Below are positions 1 to 10,629 of a DNA stretch of 64,000 bases, piece by piece (position 1 is the first letter of the stretch; each line of letters starts with the position of its first letter). The notes beneath the pieces were generated by a model that saw only the letters and a list, made by a program, of their open reading frames with translations, did not search any database and had not been told where the DNA came from. Origin of the DNA: Stictocephala bisonia (taxonomy: Eukaryota; Arthropoda; Insecta; Hemiptera; Membracidae); contig JAQJVL010000200.1 in NCBI GenBank assembly GCA_035578905.1, positions 124,001 to 188,000 of the forward strand. Reading direction: 5' to 3'. The translations under genes were made by a program, and so were the position numbers.

Positions 1-384
1 GTAAAGTTATGCTAAGATAAATGTAATATATTGTGGTAATGTGGTAAGGATGTGGATTGCGCTAAGGATGTGTACATATTTTATTCATAAGGTTGTATTA
101 AAATTTTGAAGTGAATATGTTACAATCCAACAACTGGTGTAAAATAAAACTGTCAATACTACATTAAACAAACCATAAAAGTGCATGTATACAGCATAAA
201 CATTTAATTGGAAAAATCTCTCCTGTTAAAACGTTCTTTATAGTATAAAAACCATATTAAAGTGTATTTTGATTTTTATAGCTAATTAACAACTCCATAT
301 TGTTCTTTTGTTCTTTCTGTAATTTGGAATATTTTTTAAATCTGATGTGCTCCAAATTCCAATCTTCCTGGATTATAGATGAAT

Positions 385-960
385 CTTGTGCTGAAAATGC
401 ATTCCTGTGGTGACTCACGCCCTGTTACTTGCGGATGAGGGGTAGTTGAACGTCTGGAACAATACAAATACTTAGATATAATGAACGATAAAAAATTAAG
501 TTGGAGTTCACATGTTCAATCCATTAAACAGAAATTAAGGAAAATGCGTTATGCCTTTGCTCAACTTAGTTACGTGTTGACCGTTGAAGACTGCAGGACA
601 ATTTACAATATTTTGCTTACGTGCAGTTGGTATATCAAATAATTAACGTTATCCCTATAATCTACTCTTTACAATTTTTCCAGTAATAAATATGAGACAA
701 ATTTTTACTAAAACATTTTAATAATACTAATGGTTTTTACCTTATTACAACATAATTACGCTACTAGGAACCATGGTCTATTGAGAATTCAAATTCTATT
801 ACTAACTTTCAGATTCCTAGAATATTTTTCACATTGCAAATAGGCTGTATTTAAATTTACCCCCGAACTATTACAAGCCGTGGAGGGGGTGCTGCTGTCT
901 CCGGGTGGAGAGTGAGTGAGCAGCTTTTGAAATTTGGTTGGGAAAGTGCGGACGCTTTAG
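385..960 (+). pseudogene. LINE reverse-transcriptase C-terminal relic in the left arm
   Basis: From 445 one frame reads VERLEQYKYLDIMNDKKLSW and then HVQSIKQKLRKMRYAFAQL. This matches the region after the catalytic domain of insect non-LTR reverse transcriptases (usually YLGI..DDKLSW..H). A second block at 750-830 reads HNYATRNHGLLRIQ, resembling the conserved tail of the same proteins. Stops and frame changes break it, and no catalytic YADD motif is left. An inverted copy lies in the other arm near 19620-20110, so the relic was present before the arms duplicated. Confidence 0.7.
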
Positions 961-2049
961 TTAGATCTCAGTATGCATAACAATAGAAAATTGAGACACT
1001 AACGTCCTTATGTATGTGTAGTGAGCCTGTCTTATACATATAAATACATTGCAATACAATACAGAAATTATATACCATACAGACCAGCAAAACCACTTTA
1101 TTAAATTATTTTTCTAGTTAAATGGATGTTCTGGTGAATGTAACAATTTTGGAAAATTTTAGTTTCAAAGAATGTTATTGTTAAATTTGTAAGTTTTTCC
1201 ATACAAATGTTGCTTTTATCTTGTACACTTAAGTTTACATTTAGACTACTATAGTTTTCAGTTACATAACAAGTTATGGATTAATTTTATATATTAATTA
1301 AGATATGTTTTTTTAAAGTAATTCTTTACTGATACAATTGGACTGTTTCCGCACAGACATATAGGCTATGTCAAAATGTATTCGTTATTTTTTCTGTTAA
1401 TTTGAGTTTTTTCTTTTTTAGAATAAACATGCTTTTGAATATGAAAACGTTTTATGTATAACCTATAAACAACTAATACGAGTACTGTATTACCACAGTC
1501 GTTACTGTATATAATAAATACAGTATATTATATACAGTACTATATATATATAGTAAGGAAGCTCAGCCGTTTTACTTACAACCAAGCTATGCTAGCGAAC
1601 CTATTGGTGAGGTAGTAAACAGATGGCGCGGTTTTGTAGCACACGTTTTTGATGTTTATATCAAAAGTGATGTTTTAAGGCTTAATTAACCCTTTGAGTG
1701 CCAGATATTTTTACATGTTGAACCTCAAGAGTTGCCAGAAGTTTCTGCATATGACTACCCAAGAGTGCCAGATAAAAAATGCAGTTTTTGCAATAGTTTA
1801 GTAAAATTGCCATAGAAACGCTAAATCTCATCAGAAAATAGTAATTCTTGTTTTGCTTTCTTACCAAATAAGTTCTCTTTAAATTAAGCTGAAAAATTAT
1901 ATGAATTTATTATTTATTTTTTAGTAATTTTTATTTTTATTTTTTTTAATTTTTTATATTATTTATGACTTTGAACCCATAAATCATGTGATAATATTGA
2001 TTGAAATGTAACTTGTTACATATTTTCTGAAAGTAAATTTAGTTTTTAA

Positions 2050-3184
2050 CCCTTTCAATCCCAACGTCCGGTTTTCCGGACGTTAAATGTATATGCAAAG
2101 AAGCCCGACGTCCGGGAAACCGGACGTCGGTCGTATCTGCAAAGAAGCCCAACGTCCGGTTAACCGGACGTTTTGGTATTTAATTTTAAAAAACCAATTT
2201 TCGTAAAAATCGATTATATTTTGATGTTAATATAAACAGTAAGACCTATTTTATTCATATATGGAAGTTTAAATGTCTTTGGATTTGAAACAACGAACTA
2301 AAATAAATGATTTAGTGGGTGTTGACTTTTTGCGTCGTCCGTCAGCTGTGTCAGTGCCTTTGCAGTATACCAAGCTTGTCGCAGTTGTTTGTTTACATCA
2401 CAGTTCGTTTGTTTTCATTGTCGTTTGTATTGTGTTTATTTACTTTACTTCAGCGAATGTATTATTGTGTTCATATCAGTGAATAATGAAACGTTCACGA
2501 TCACCGTTAAGTGAAAATACAATTGCCAAAGTTGTTGAAGAGTCAAGTGAAAGTAATGTTTACTCAGTTTTTAACTCAAAGTTTGTATATAAACTGTAAA
2601 TATTTGGTAAATGATGTTTTTTCTCGATTTTGAACATTTGTGTAATTTATTCAAGTGCTGTAAACATAATTAATAGATGAAATAAGTAGTTATTGGTAAC
2701 CTAGCAACAAACAAAATAGATGTTTAAGGATGGCCTATTTTTTTAATACGTACTTTTTTTGAAAAGTGTCCATAAAAACTTTATATATGGGAGAAAATGA
2801 ACAAAAATTTGAAATGTTATTCAGTATCAGTTATATAACAGTGTACAGTGTTTAGTTTGATTTTTACTAATTAAAAAAAAATTATATATTAAACTTTCTA
2901 CGGATTTTATTTTTGGATGTAAAAAAAGTAAGTGTTTTTTTTATTTCTATATAATTTGTATGACTATTTTTATCTTATGCTTAGTGATATTTGTTAAGAA
3001 ACTCCTTCCAAAAAAAAACAAAAAAAAAATCATTGAAATTGGTTGGAAAATAATAAAAATATAAGGTGTTAATTAGAATACTGTCAAAACTATAAAAAGT
3101 GCCTTGGGCTTTTATGCTGATCACTAAGGAAAATAGTTGGGCTTTTATGCAGATCATCCAAAAAAAAATCTGGGAGTGAAAGGG
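2050..3184 (+). mobile_element. TTAA-flanked piggyBac-like element E2, nested in E1
   Basis: This 1135-bp element is bounded by TTAA at 2046-2049 and 3185-3188. Its inverted ends are ccctttcaatccca and ccctttcactccca. Three palindromes of the form acgtccgg-nnnn-ccggacgt stand at 2064-2083, 2108-2127 and 2152-2171, an exact 44-bp period, separated by a gcaaagaagccc spacer. Inverted copies of the spacer motif (gggcttttatgc) recur near the other end at 3107-3152. It sits inside E1, so it inserted later. Confidence 0.9.
2486..2599 (+). pseudogene. N-terminal transposase-like remnant in E2
   Basis: A 37-codon ORF begins MKRSRSPLSENTIAKVVEES and ends at a stop after a few unrelated residues. The RSPLSENTI block is shared with the remnants in the TTAA elements at 1690 and 59427. 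It begins about 315 bases inside the palindrome array. Nothing resembling the piggyBac catalytic core follows, so the element cannot mobilise itself. Confidence 0.6.
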
Positions 3185-3405
3185 TTAATATCGCTTGAAA
3201 ATTTTATCAAGTTTGAATAACTTTACGACTTAAAAATTAAACATACATAATATTATAACAAAGAATGAAATAAAGAAGAAATTACTCACCAACAAATAGT
3301 TTGTTTCAAATAAAAGAGTTTTCCCACTTAAGTTTTAATCATACAGTTTCACGCACACGTCTTATTTATATCAGAAAATTGTCAAATAAAATTCTATTTA
3401 CAAGT

Positions 3406-3510
3406 TTATATACAAATTAGGTTTATAAACCTAATTTGGAATCCCGATTCTTTTGCAAAATCCAACAAAGTATTTTTACTGACTGGTGAAGCACTTCTCT
3501 TTTGAGCCAT
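3406..3510 (-). pseudogene. N-terminal transposase-like remnant in E1
   Basis: A 34-codon minus-strand ORF begins MAQKRSASPVSKNTLLDFAK and then stops. The segment SPVSKNTLLDFAKESG is alignable by eye with remnants in two other TTAA elements of this window: SPLSENTIAKVVEESS at 2486 and SPVSENTILDSVAQSG near 60100. That supports one shared transposase ancestor. PiggyBac transposases often start with a short low-complexity region, but no catalytic part is present here, so the family assignment rests on the TTAA sites and the terminal repeats. Confidence 0.6.
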
Positions 3511-4158
3511 TTCTATAAATAAAAACTAAAACTAAATATACTAAACAAAATATAAATTCACTTATTTCAAAACACTACTACAAAACATAGACAATGAAAC
3601 ACAAACAAAACAAAACGAAGCACTTCAATTACGATCTAGTAGTAGCACGGTAGAAACAGCTGACACCACAGCCTTTTGAATAACAATCACATTAAATCTG
3701 TGCACTATGAAAAAGACGACGAAATAATACAAAATTATATATAATATTAAAGATTGTTTCATTTACTTTCAGGAAACATATAGACCATGGATATATGACT
3801 AAAATCAGTGAAGTAATAAATTAATTACGATACAACGATATATCGTTGCACGGCGTTTTTCGGTAAACATCGGCAAAACGATATATCGTTCCTTGGCATT
3901 TTTCAGCAAAGATCGGCAAAACGATATATCGTTGCAGGGCGCCCAAAGGGTTAATACAAGTCTTAAGTCTACTAAATGACCACTACGAGCGCTAGCGTCG
4001 AGCCGGATACATTTTTCTCAAGAGTAAGCTTTGCTACTGTATACATTATAATGTGGTTTTGTCTTATGTGTCCTTAACTAATTAATTGTTCAGAGGCGTA
4101 TGTTCTTCACTCCAATAGTCTCCAATTCAATTTTAAATAACTCTAATTAAGAAGCTAA

Positions 4159-4890
4159 TAGAGATGGACGTTATATAACATAACAGGGTAAATAACAGTG
4201 TTGTCACGTGACAACAGTTATCCCCGCAACGCGTTGCTGGAAACTCCCTGTTATTTTGACAACAGCCTTGCAACGTACAACGGTATTACACGTTGGCGTT
4301 GCCGGCAATCTATCTATAGTGGCAACAACATAACTAGTTATCCCCGCAATGCGTTGCTGGAAACTCCCAGTTATTTTGACTGTTATCAAATAGCCTTGCA
4401 ACGTACAACGTTATTCGTCTGTTTAGTATATCTATCTGGTCTTTGGCGTTGCCGGAATATGACATTGTAGTATTTAAATTATATCTAATTAATTATTTTT
4501 GTAGTCGAAAAGCATTATATTTAACGATGAATTACATTTACATAACCATGTTAATTTAATAACTATTTATTAATTACAAACAATATTAAAAAATAAAATT
4601 AATGTTATGAGTATTATATAATAACGTAATTTCATAAATAATTGTTTATGAACTGACATTTAATTTCAATCCAATGACATTATCCGTTAAACAAAAGTCA
4701 GTTAATAGTCAACACTAACTCAATTTAAAAACAACAGGCAACCAATACTGAAAGTTTTAATAACACCTCGCCAGCCTCAATGACAACAGTTGCCAAAATA
4801 ACAGGTTGCCGCAACCTGTTGTCACCGTTGTCGGCTGGCTGAAAAACGTTATAACACGTTGCCGAGAAACAACGACAATCTCCATCTCTA
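4159..4890. mobile_element. hAT-like MITE rich in gcaacg/cgttgc
   Basis: This 732-bp element has perfect 10-bp inverted ends tagagatgga and an 8-bp target duplication gaagctaa at 4151-4158 and 4891-4898. It is dense in the motif gcaacg and its complement cgttgc, and repeats a block starting agttatccccgcaa at 4216 and 4339. Small ORFs across it come from this repetition and are not thought to code. The other arm of the inverted duplication lacks it and reads straight through the target near 14285. Confidence 0.88.
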
Positions 4891-4903
4891 GAAGCTAAGA
4901 AAG

Positions 4904-5510
4904 TAGAGATGGGTAACTCCGGAGTGAACGACAATAAAGGAACTACTCCGGTTAAGGAGTTACAGCTCCAACTCCGAGTGCTAGTGCGGAACTAGTTCAT
5001 TTCGGAACTAGAATAAATGAGTATTATATGTCATAAATATACACATATAAAATATACAATACTTTACTATCTGCTGGAAAATTCATAAGACTTCCATACC
5101 TTTTCTTTGTAAAATAATTAAATAAAATACACAATTCAAATTGTTAGCTGGATATAACCTAAAAATCATATGTTAGTTTCTATCTTTTTGGAACTATCAA
5201 CAGAAAGGAGTGAGAACGAGATGCGCGCGCAACCACTGTCAGAGCGGCTGCAGTGTCGACGTATCACTCCCCACTCCATGGAACTAACATAGTTCCGGAG
5301 TTGTTGGAACGATCAAAACAAAGGAGTGAAGTACGTGATGCGCGCGCATCCACTCGGAGCGACTCACTTGAGCTTCGCTCCACGTTGAACTGGAACGACG
5401 TTCGGAGTTGGAACTACTCCGCGGAACTAGTTCCGACTTCCGAGTCATTATAACTCCGGAGTGAACTAACTCCGTCTGATGAACTACATTTAGTACATTT
5501 CCCATCCCTA
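4904..5510. mobile_element. hAT-like MITE rich in ggagtt/aactcc
   Basis: This 607-bp element has ends tagagatggg and tagggatggg (one mismatch). The 8-bp target duplication is taagaaag on the left and taacaaag on the right. It lies only a few bases from the previous MITE, inside the same target that is intact in the right arm. Internally it is full of aactccgg/ggagtt repeats, unlike the gcaacg repeats of its neighbour. ORFs of 66 and 73 codons inside it are antisense shadows of one another and are not supported. Confidence 0.85.
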
Positions 5511-5567
5511 TAACAAAGAGCCTTTCAGTGAGAGAAAATCACTACACTGATCGGCTGTCAAAAATTA

Positions 5568-5956
5568 CTAAACATTGAATTGTTTAAGTAAATTGTTGGA
5601 CTTGATTAACATGTGCCTCTGGTTATATATTAATGATAATTAATAAAATAGCCGAGAGTCATAAGTATTTTTTTTCAATAGCATAAATTTGTTGTATTAC
5701 AAAATTTTTATCGAAACAAGAGAAGACAATGTGTTTTTACTTTATTTTATTGAAAACGTAAAAGGAAGTTTTAGATAGTTTTAGTTTATTATACATGCAT
5801 TAGTAGATAAATAATCATCCCAACTTGGATATATACTGCACCCTAGTAGCAACATTGCAAACCACTAGACAATGCGCTACTGGTGGACACTACAGGCAGA
5901 CCTATTATTTGTATTAAATACCGTAAAATTTGTTAGACTGTTTAAGGCGAAATTAC
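5568..5956. other. AT-rich stretch with no recognised feature
   Basis: This stretch lies just inside the left arm. I found no coding frame, no matching copy in the right half of the window and no terminal repeats. Confidence 0.5.
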
Positions 5957-6040
5957 TGTAACTTAAACCCTTGATTATATCATTGATTTTACTATATAAA
6001 TAGTAAAATCAATGATTATATACGCACCTAGATGAGCAAG
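5957..6040 (+). repeat. Half copy of the 11541-14150 MITE
   Basis: The sequence aacttaaacccttgattata, then acgcacctagatgagcaa, matches the right half of the MITE that ends at 14150, in the same orientation. It is interrupted by a 34-bp hairpin insertion at 5981-6014. Downstream sequence diverges at ccaatgcat. Confidence 0.7.
5981..6014. mobile_element. 34-bp hairpin insertion with 7-bp target duplication
   Basis: The insert is two perfect inverted arms cattgattttacta(ta) with almost no loop. It is flanked by the 7-bp direct repeat attatat at 5974-5980 and 6015-6021. The same arms occur in a 56-bp version at 14047-14102 with a different 7-bp duplication, so this is a mobile unit and not a chance palindrome. 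Confidence 0.8.
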
Positions 6041-6255
6041 CCAATGCATTTCTGAGTGATTGAAAACCATATCGAATGCTGACGTAGTATATTAGCGCGC
6101 CGCTAGGAGCTCTGGTTGGCTGCACTCGTGAGAAGTACTATGCGTCGCCCCTAGATGGTTGCACGGTCGCGCGCCGTGTTCCTTCAGTAGACATTCGTAT
6201 TTCAGTAAATCAAATTAATTGTTAAGTCGTCAGTAGTTTTCGTGGTTTTAGTATC

Positions 6256-8232
6256 AAAGCCCCTTGCCACGCCTGTCACATTATACATTTCCTCTCAAAC
6301 TCCCTGTCGTCAACCGAAGTGTAAAGTTGACACTGATAATTATTATAAATTTAAGTAATAAAGTCAGTTTCTAGACTTTGTATAAGTAATGTGCAAATCA
6401 TCTTATACTCGATGATTACATATTAAAATTTATTTTTCTCCACTTTGTAAACCTAATTATTTGTCACATTAAATTAAATATCTAAGGGCCTCAGTATGTG
6501 CAATTTGTGCACCCATTATGTATTTCGAATGAATATAAATTACTTGTTTAGTAATTTAATTTGCCTTAACTCCAATAAGGTTCAATTTAAATTGATATAT
6601 TTTAAACTTAACCTTCTAAACCTCTAAGACAGCAAATTTTAATAAATCATCACAAAATTTGTAAAAAATTACCTTTTTTATCACTAAATAGGTTTATCAC
6701 TAACATTGATTTCACTTTAAAAAGTGCACAAAAATATAAAAACTAGTAAATAAAAGTAAGCTGAAATGTTTGATAGTAGTAGTACTAAAAAATCAGCTGT
6801 GTTCAAAAATAATTGTCATGTGTACTGGATAAAATCGTTGTCATAACATGGTATAAATAAGTAGTTTGTAAATGTACGATGTAATGAAGACTACTATTTT
6901 TATAAGAGATTATGAAATATACGAACAAGATTGTAGCTTTGATTATATTATGGTGAAGGTATGTGAAGAAAGTAGTTACAACAAACATAAGGCTAGTAAT
7001 ATATGTATTTTATTTGTCAGTAAATAATTTATCTCATTGCTTATTGCCTGTGACTTCGTAACATTTCCATCGAGTAAGTCTTACACACTGTGCCTTGGTT
7101 GAAACACTATACAATTGTGAAAGTAAACAATACATTTATTAGTTAAAAAATGGAAAATATAATTTTTGTTCCAAATTTAATTAACATAAAAGTTTAATTT
7201 TACAAAAAATACGTAAGGGCATAAACATTTTTAGGGGTTTTAGGTAATAATGTGAATTTAACTGGTCATCCTTAAAATGAATTGGGCGGAAAATTTAAGT
7301 ATGATAGGCATTGATATGTGAAACTCTCGACATTTTTAAAACTACTATTACAACTTAACAGTATTGTCCTAAGTTTTTAATGTTTGCTTGAAAACCAAAG
7401 AAACCCGTAGTAGATATATTACAAATAAATGAAAGAAAAATAGGAAGACAATACTTTTTCCACACACTACGTGTACGGGGTCAAATTCTAATGATACTGT
7501 AAACATAAATTACAAAATTAACTAGAAAGAATAATGTAAACCTAACAAGAAGATCAATTAAATGAACCATTTATAATTTGGTTGAAATTAAAGTATTTCA
7601 GTATTAAAGTAAAAATTAAAAAAAGTATTAAATTAAAGTAAAAAATATCGAATTGATGCTTACAACTAGTGCGAAACGCACACATATTATTAGTAAATAC
7701 ACCACACATTAGGCCTACACAAAACATTTGACTTAGTATATGATGGTAAAAATAAATGTTTTAAGAAGTATAATGCTAAATAACAAATGTATGAACGTAA
7801 TTACAATACAGTGATTTTTTCACAAAACAAAGAACTGTTGATTAAATAAAAAAATATATACAGCTGAAAAATTCTGATTTACCGATTTCTACAAACGTAA
7901 TTGTAACGCAGTGTTTTTACATTATTCACAGAAAATTAACTAGAATACATAAAGAGTCAAAACAATATGATACAAAAATAACGAGGCTAATCATTTCTGT
8001 ACATACGTAATAATAATACTGCACTCAGGGGTGGGGTAATAATAATAAATTGGAACTCAGGGGTGGGGGTATTATAATTTACGGCCATATTCTATGGAAA
8101 CAAAGATAGAAACGAAGGGTATTCTAAATCAATTATTGCCTTTTATAGGATTCTGAGTGTTATAAACGTCCATATTTTGTTATGCGCTCGCTTACGTGGG
8201 TATATTGACGTTCACTGTCAAGGCAAGGGGCT
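6256..8232. other. Possible DNA element bounded by agccccttgcc inverted ends; otherwise no coding content
   Basis: The sequence agccccttgcc at 6256 is matched by ggcaaggggct at 8222-8232, and both neighbourhoods contain a ctgtca/tgacag motif a few bases inside. No clear target duplication was found. The roughly 2 kb between is AT-rich without a recognisable protein. It includes a direct repeat actcaggggtgggg at about 8023 and 8055. Confidence 0.3.
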
Positions 8233-8581
8233 AAAAAGTTAGTAATTTATTAATACGGTACTGAGACTATTTCACCAATGTATCTTAGAAGGATGATTTG
8301 TAGTAATTAGTTAAATGATTTAATGTTCAGGTCTGTAAATATAAAATCGAGGAAATTCTTTTTACGTTATAATACAATTCTAAGTATTATTTGTTGAATT
8401 ATTTAGCTTTGCTTTGTTTATTTAAGTTACATAAAACTTTGATCATTTCACAGTGGAATATATTGTATGGTTTTGGCAGCAACCAAACAGACTCTATAAA
8501 TATTGCACCTATTTTAAAATAAAAATGTTTACAGTTAAAATACTACTGTATAAAATAGGTAAATTTCAAAACCAATTTTAT

Positions 8582-10560
8582 AGAAGAAAGAAAGAAACTC
8601 TTTATTTTGACAGTTCAACAACCGCATAATAGCGTCATACATTGGTTTTGTCTATGATATATATGTTACTATTCATAATACTTGTCTATTCATGTCCATC
8701 CATCCATCTCCTCTTCTTCGCCACAATCTTGATCCGATTGGGGAATTGTCAAGTTTCTTCTCATTTAGAGGTTTGATTTGGTTTTGTGTGTGATGGTGTG
8801 AGTGTTTGTGTAGGTGTAGAGTGTTAAGTGTGAGTGTATTATGTGAAAAAGTCTATGTCTCAGTGGTTTGTAAAGGTGTGTTCATCATAAAATTCTTGAA
8901 TACTGTAGTAGGGTCTGTCCACAAGGTATTGTTTAAGGGTTTTTTCAAAAAGTGTTACTGTTTTAATAGATTTTATGTTTTGTGGAAGTAGATTATAAAG
9001 TTTTGACCCCATATAAATTGGTGTTTTATTTGTTTTTTGGAGGTGATGCTGTTTGAGATTTAAGTTGTTGTTATTTCTCAAATTGTGGTTATGAAAAGTT
9101 TCTCTTGTTTTCACTGGGACCTTTTTTGTTAGGAGTATGGTTTCATATATGTATAAGGAAATTAAAGTAAGGATTTTATTATTTTTGAAGAATGGTTTGC
9201 AGTGTTCTCTATTGTTTAAGTTGTTTATAATTCTTATTGCCTTCTTTTGGCATATTAGGATATTCTCCATGTCTTTCTGGTTTCCCATTCCCCATGCCAC
9301 TATACCGAATCTTATTAAAGAATCAAATAGTGCATGGTATGCCATCAGTGTCACCCTTTCATCTGTTAGAGATCTTATCCTTTTTAGGGCATAAATAGTT
9401 GTGGACAGTTTTTTGTGGAGTTTTTCAAGGTGATTTTTCCAGCTAAGATTTTTATCTAAGGTAATTCCCAAGAACTTTGTTGAGTCAACAGAGTCTATAC
9501 TAAGGTCGGGTTTCTCTATGCCTACCCTGCCTCTATTGTTAGTTGTAAAAGTCATATACTGGGTTTTTGATTTATTTAATTTTAAGCTTAGCATATTGCA
9601 TATATTTGTTATGTTTCCCAGTGATTTCTCAATCATTTCTCCCTCATTTTCTGGTTTGGTGCCAAATAGCACAGTTGTGTCGTCAGCAAACATTATGCCT
9701 TCTTCATCCTCCAATAATAAGTCAGGAAAAGAGTCTATGTAGATAAGAAACAGTAAGGGGCCCAGTACTGATCCCTGAGGTACTCCTTGTCTTATAGTTC
9801 TGGTAGAGGATCTGGTTTTTATTTCATAATTTCCACTGTAACTAGTCAACTCTACGATTTGCTTTCTATCTGTTAGGTAATTTTTTATCCACTGTAGTGA
9901 TTTTCCAGTAATGTTTAAGTGTTCTACTTTCTTTATTAGGGTCTTCCAATTTAGGCTATCAAAAGCTTTTTGTAAGTCAATAAATATTCCAGTGGCTTGG
10001 TTATTTTCTTCCCAAATATTTGTTATTGATTCGCAGAGGTTTGCTAGTGCTGTGTTTATACATTTCCCGGATCTAAATCCATGTTGGCTATCTGATAGTC
10101 CATATGATTGTTCTATATATTGGATTAGTTGATTAAAGATAATTTTTTCAAGATATTTAGACAGAGTTGGTAGAACTGATATAGGCCTATAATTTTCTAA
10201 TTTTTTCTTATCTCCCTTTTTATACTTAGGGTAGACCAAGGCTATTTTCATCATGCGTGGTATTTTTGATTGCTGAATGGAGGAGTTTATTATGTGCAAT
10301 AGGGGATCTATTATTTCATCTCTACAATATTTTATAATTTTGTTTGGTATCTCGTCCATTCCTGATGATGTTTTTGGTTGGAAAACTGTGAACAATTTTG
10401 ATAGTTCATCCTTTGTTACTAGTTTAAACTCTTTTAGTAATTTTTTGCCACTGGCTGATTTAGTTTGTTTGCTTTGTGGTTTGTGAAGGCCAATTTTTTT
10501 GTCTGGTTCTGTAGTAGTGCAGAAATATTTGTTAAAGCAAATATACAATGTGTATTTTAT
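8582..10560 (-). mobile_element. 5'-truncated non-LTR retrotransposon (LINE-1 of this window)
   Basis: On the minus strand the element runs from its coding region into a 3' end with aataaa close to 8600, finishing in a ttctttctttcttct tail near 8582. The 5' end is cut just before the reverse transcriptase, so the endonuclease and ORF1 are missing. This is the usual outcome of incomplete target-primed insertion. No target duplication could be fixed by eye. Confidence 0.8.
8860..10548 (-). CDS. Non-LTR reverse transcriptase, uninterrupted 562-residue ORF
   Basis: The ORF encodes a LINE reverse transcriptase. Visible landmarks in order are KTSSGMDEIPNKII at about residue 60, YPKYKKGDKK and NYRPISVLPTLSKYLEKI at 106-136, SQHGFRSGK near 154, the catalytic block IFIDLQKAFDSLNW near 190, QGVPQGSVLGPLLFLIY near 255, and FADDTTVLF near 287, with both catalytic aspartates kept. 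The tail contains FLGITLDKNLSWKNH and ends YYSIQEFYDEHTFTNH. This layout fits jockey-superfamily-like non-LTR proteins. There are no stops or frameshifts, so the copy looks young, but the absent 5' part makes it non-autonomous. The first methionine is just inside the truncation and may not be a real start. Confidence 0.9.
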   Translation of the reverse strand: MYICFNKYFCTTTEPDKKIGLHKPQSKQTKSASGKKLLKEFKLVTKDELSKLFTVFQPKTSSGMDEIPNKIIKYCRDEIIDPLLHIINSSIQQSKIPRMMKIALVYPKYKKGDKKKLENYRPISVLPTLSKYLEKIIFNQLIQYIEQSYGLSDSQHGFRSGKCINTALANLCESITNIWEENNQATGIFIDLQKAFDSLNWKTLIKKVEHLNITGKSLQWIKNYLTDRKQIVELTSYSGNYEIKTRSSTRTIRQGVPQGSVLGPLLFLIYIDSFPDLLLEDEEGIMFADDTTVLFGTKPENEGEMIEKSLGNITNICNMLSLKLNKSKTQYMTFTTNNRGRVGIEKPDLSIDSVDSTKFLGITLDKNLSWKNHLEKLHKKLSTTIYALKRIRSLTDERVTLMAYHALFDSLIRFGIVAWGMGNQKDMENILICQKKAIRIINNLNNREHCKPFFKNNKILTLISLYIYETILLTKKVPVKTRETFHNHNLRNNNNLNLKQHHLQKTNKTPIYMGSKLYNLLPQNIKSIKTVTLFEKTLKQYLVDRPYYSIQEFYDEHTFTNH

Positions 10561-10629
10561 TGTAACAAGTAATCAAATATCCATATTCCACATACATTAC
10601 TACAGGCGCAGCGCTAGCGCGGTCGGTAA

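Larger units (their letters stand above)
1690..3950 (-). mobile_element. TTAA-flanked piggyBac-like element E1 (hosts nested E2)
   Basis: It is flanked by TTAA at 1686-1689 and 3951-3954. Its ends, ccctttgagtgcc and the reverse complement ccctttgggcgcc, are inverted repeats with two mismatches and resemble piggyBac termini. Without the nested element it is about 1.1 kb. Three copies of the palindrome acgatatatcgt stand at 3835, 3878 and 3921 with a 43-bp period next to the right end. The other arm of the inverted duplication keeps an uninterrupted cttaattaatacaa near 14450, which is the empty site. It is non-autonomous: only a short N-terminal remnant of a coding region is left. Confidence 0.9.
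1..5567 (+). repeat. Left arm of a large inverted duplication
   Basis: This arm pairs with the reverse complement of 14225-20405. Positions 1020-1440 read almost base for base against 19100-19510, with only scattered mismatches. The match runs to the first base of the window, so the arm may extend further left. Insertions private to this arm are the TTAA elements at 1690-3950 and the hAT-like MITEs at 4159-4890 and 4904-5510. Once these are removed the two arms are collinear down to the shared sequence tcggctgtcaaaaatta. A stretch near 90-240 also differs between the arms. The simplest reading is a segmental inverted duplication followed by independent insertions. Confidence 0.9.

Noticed and set aside
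4198..4470. 90-codon ORF in the first hAT-like MITE
   Set aside because: The repeat-derived frame has an overlapping antisense ORF of similar quality; the element is non-coding.
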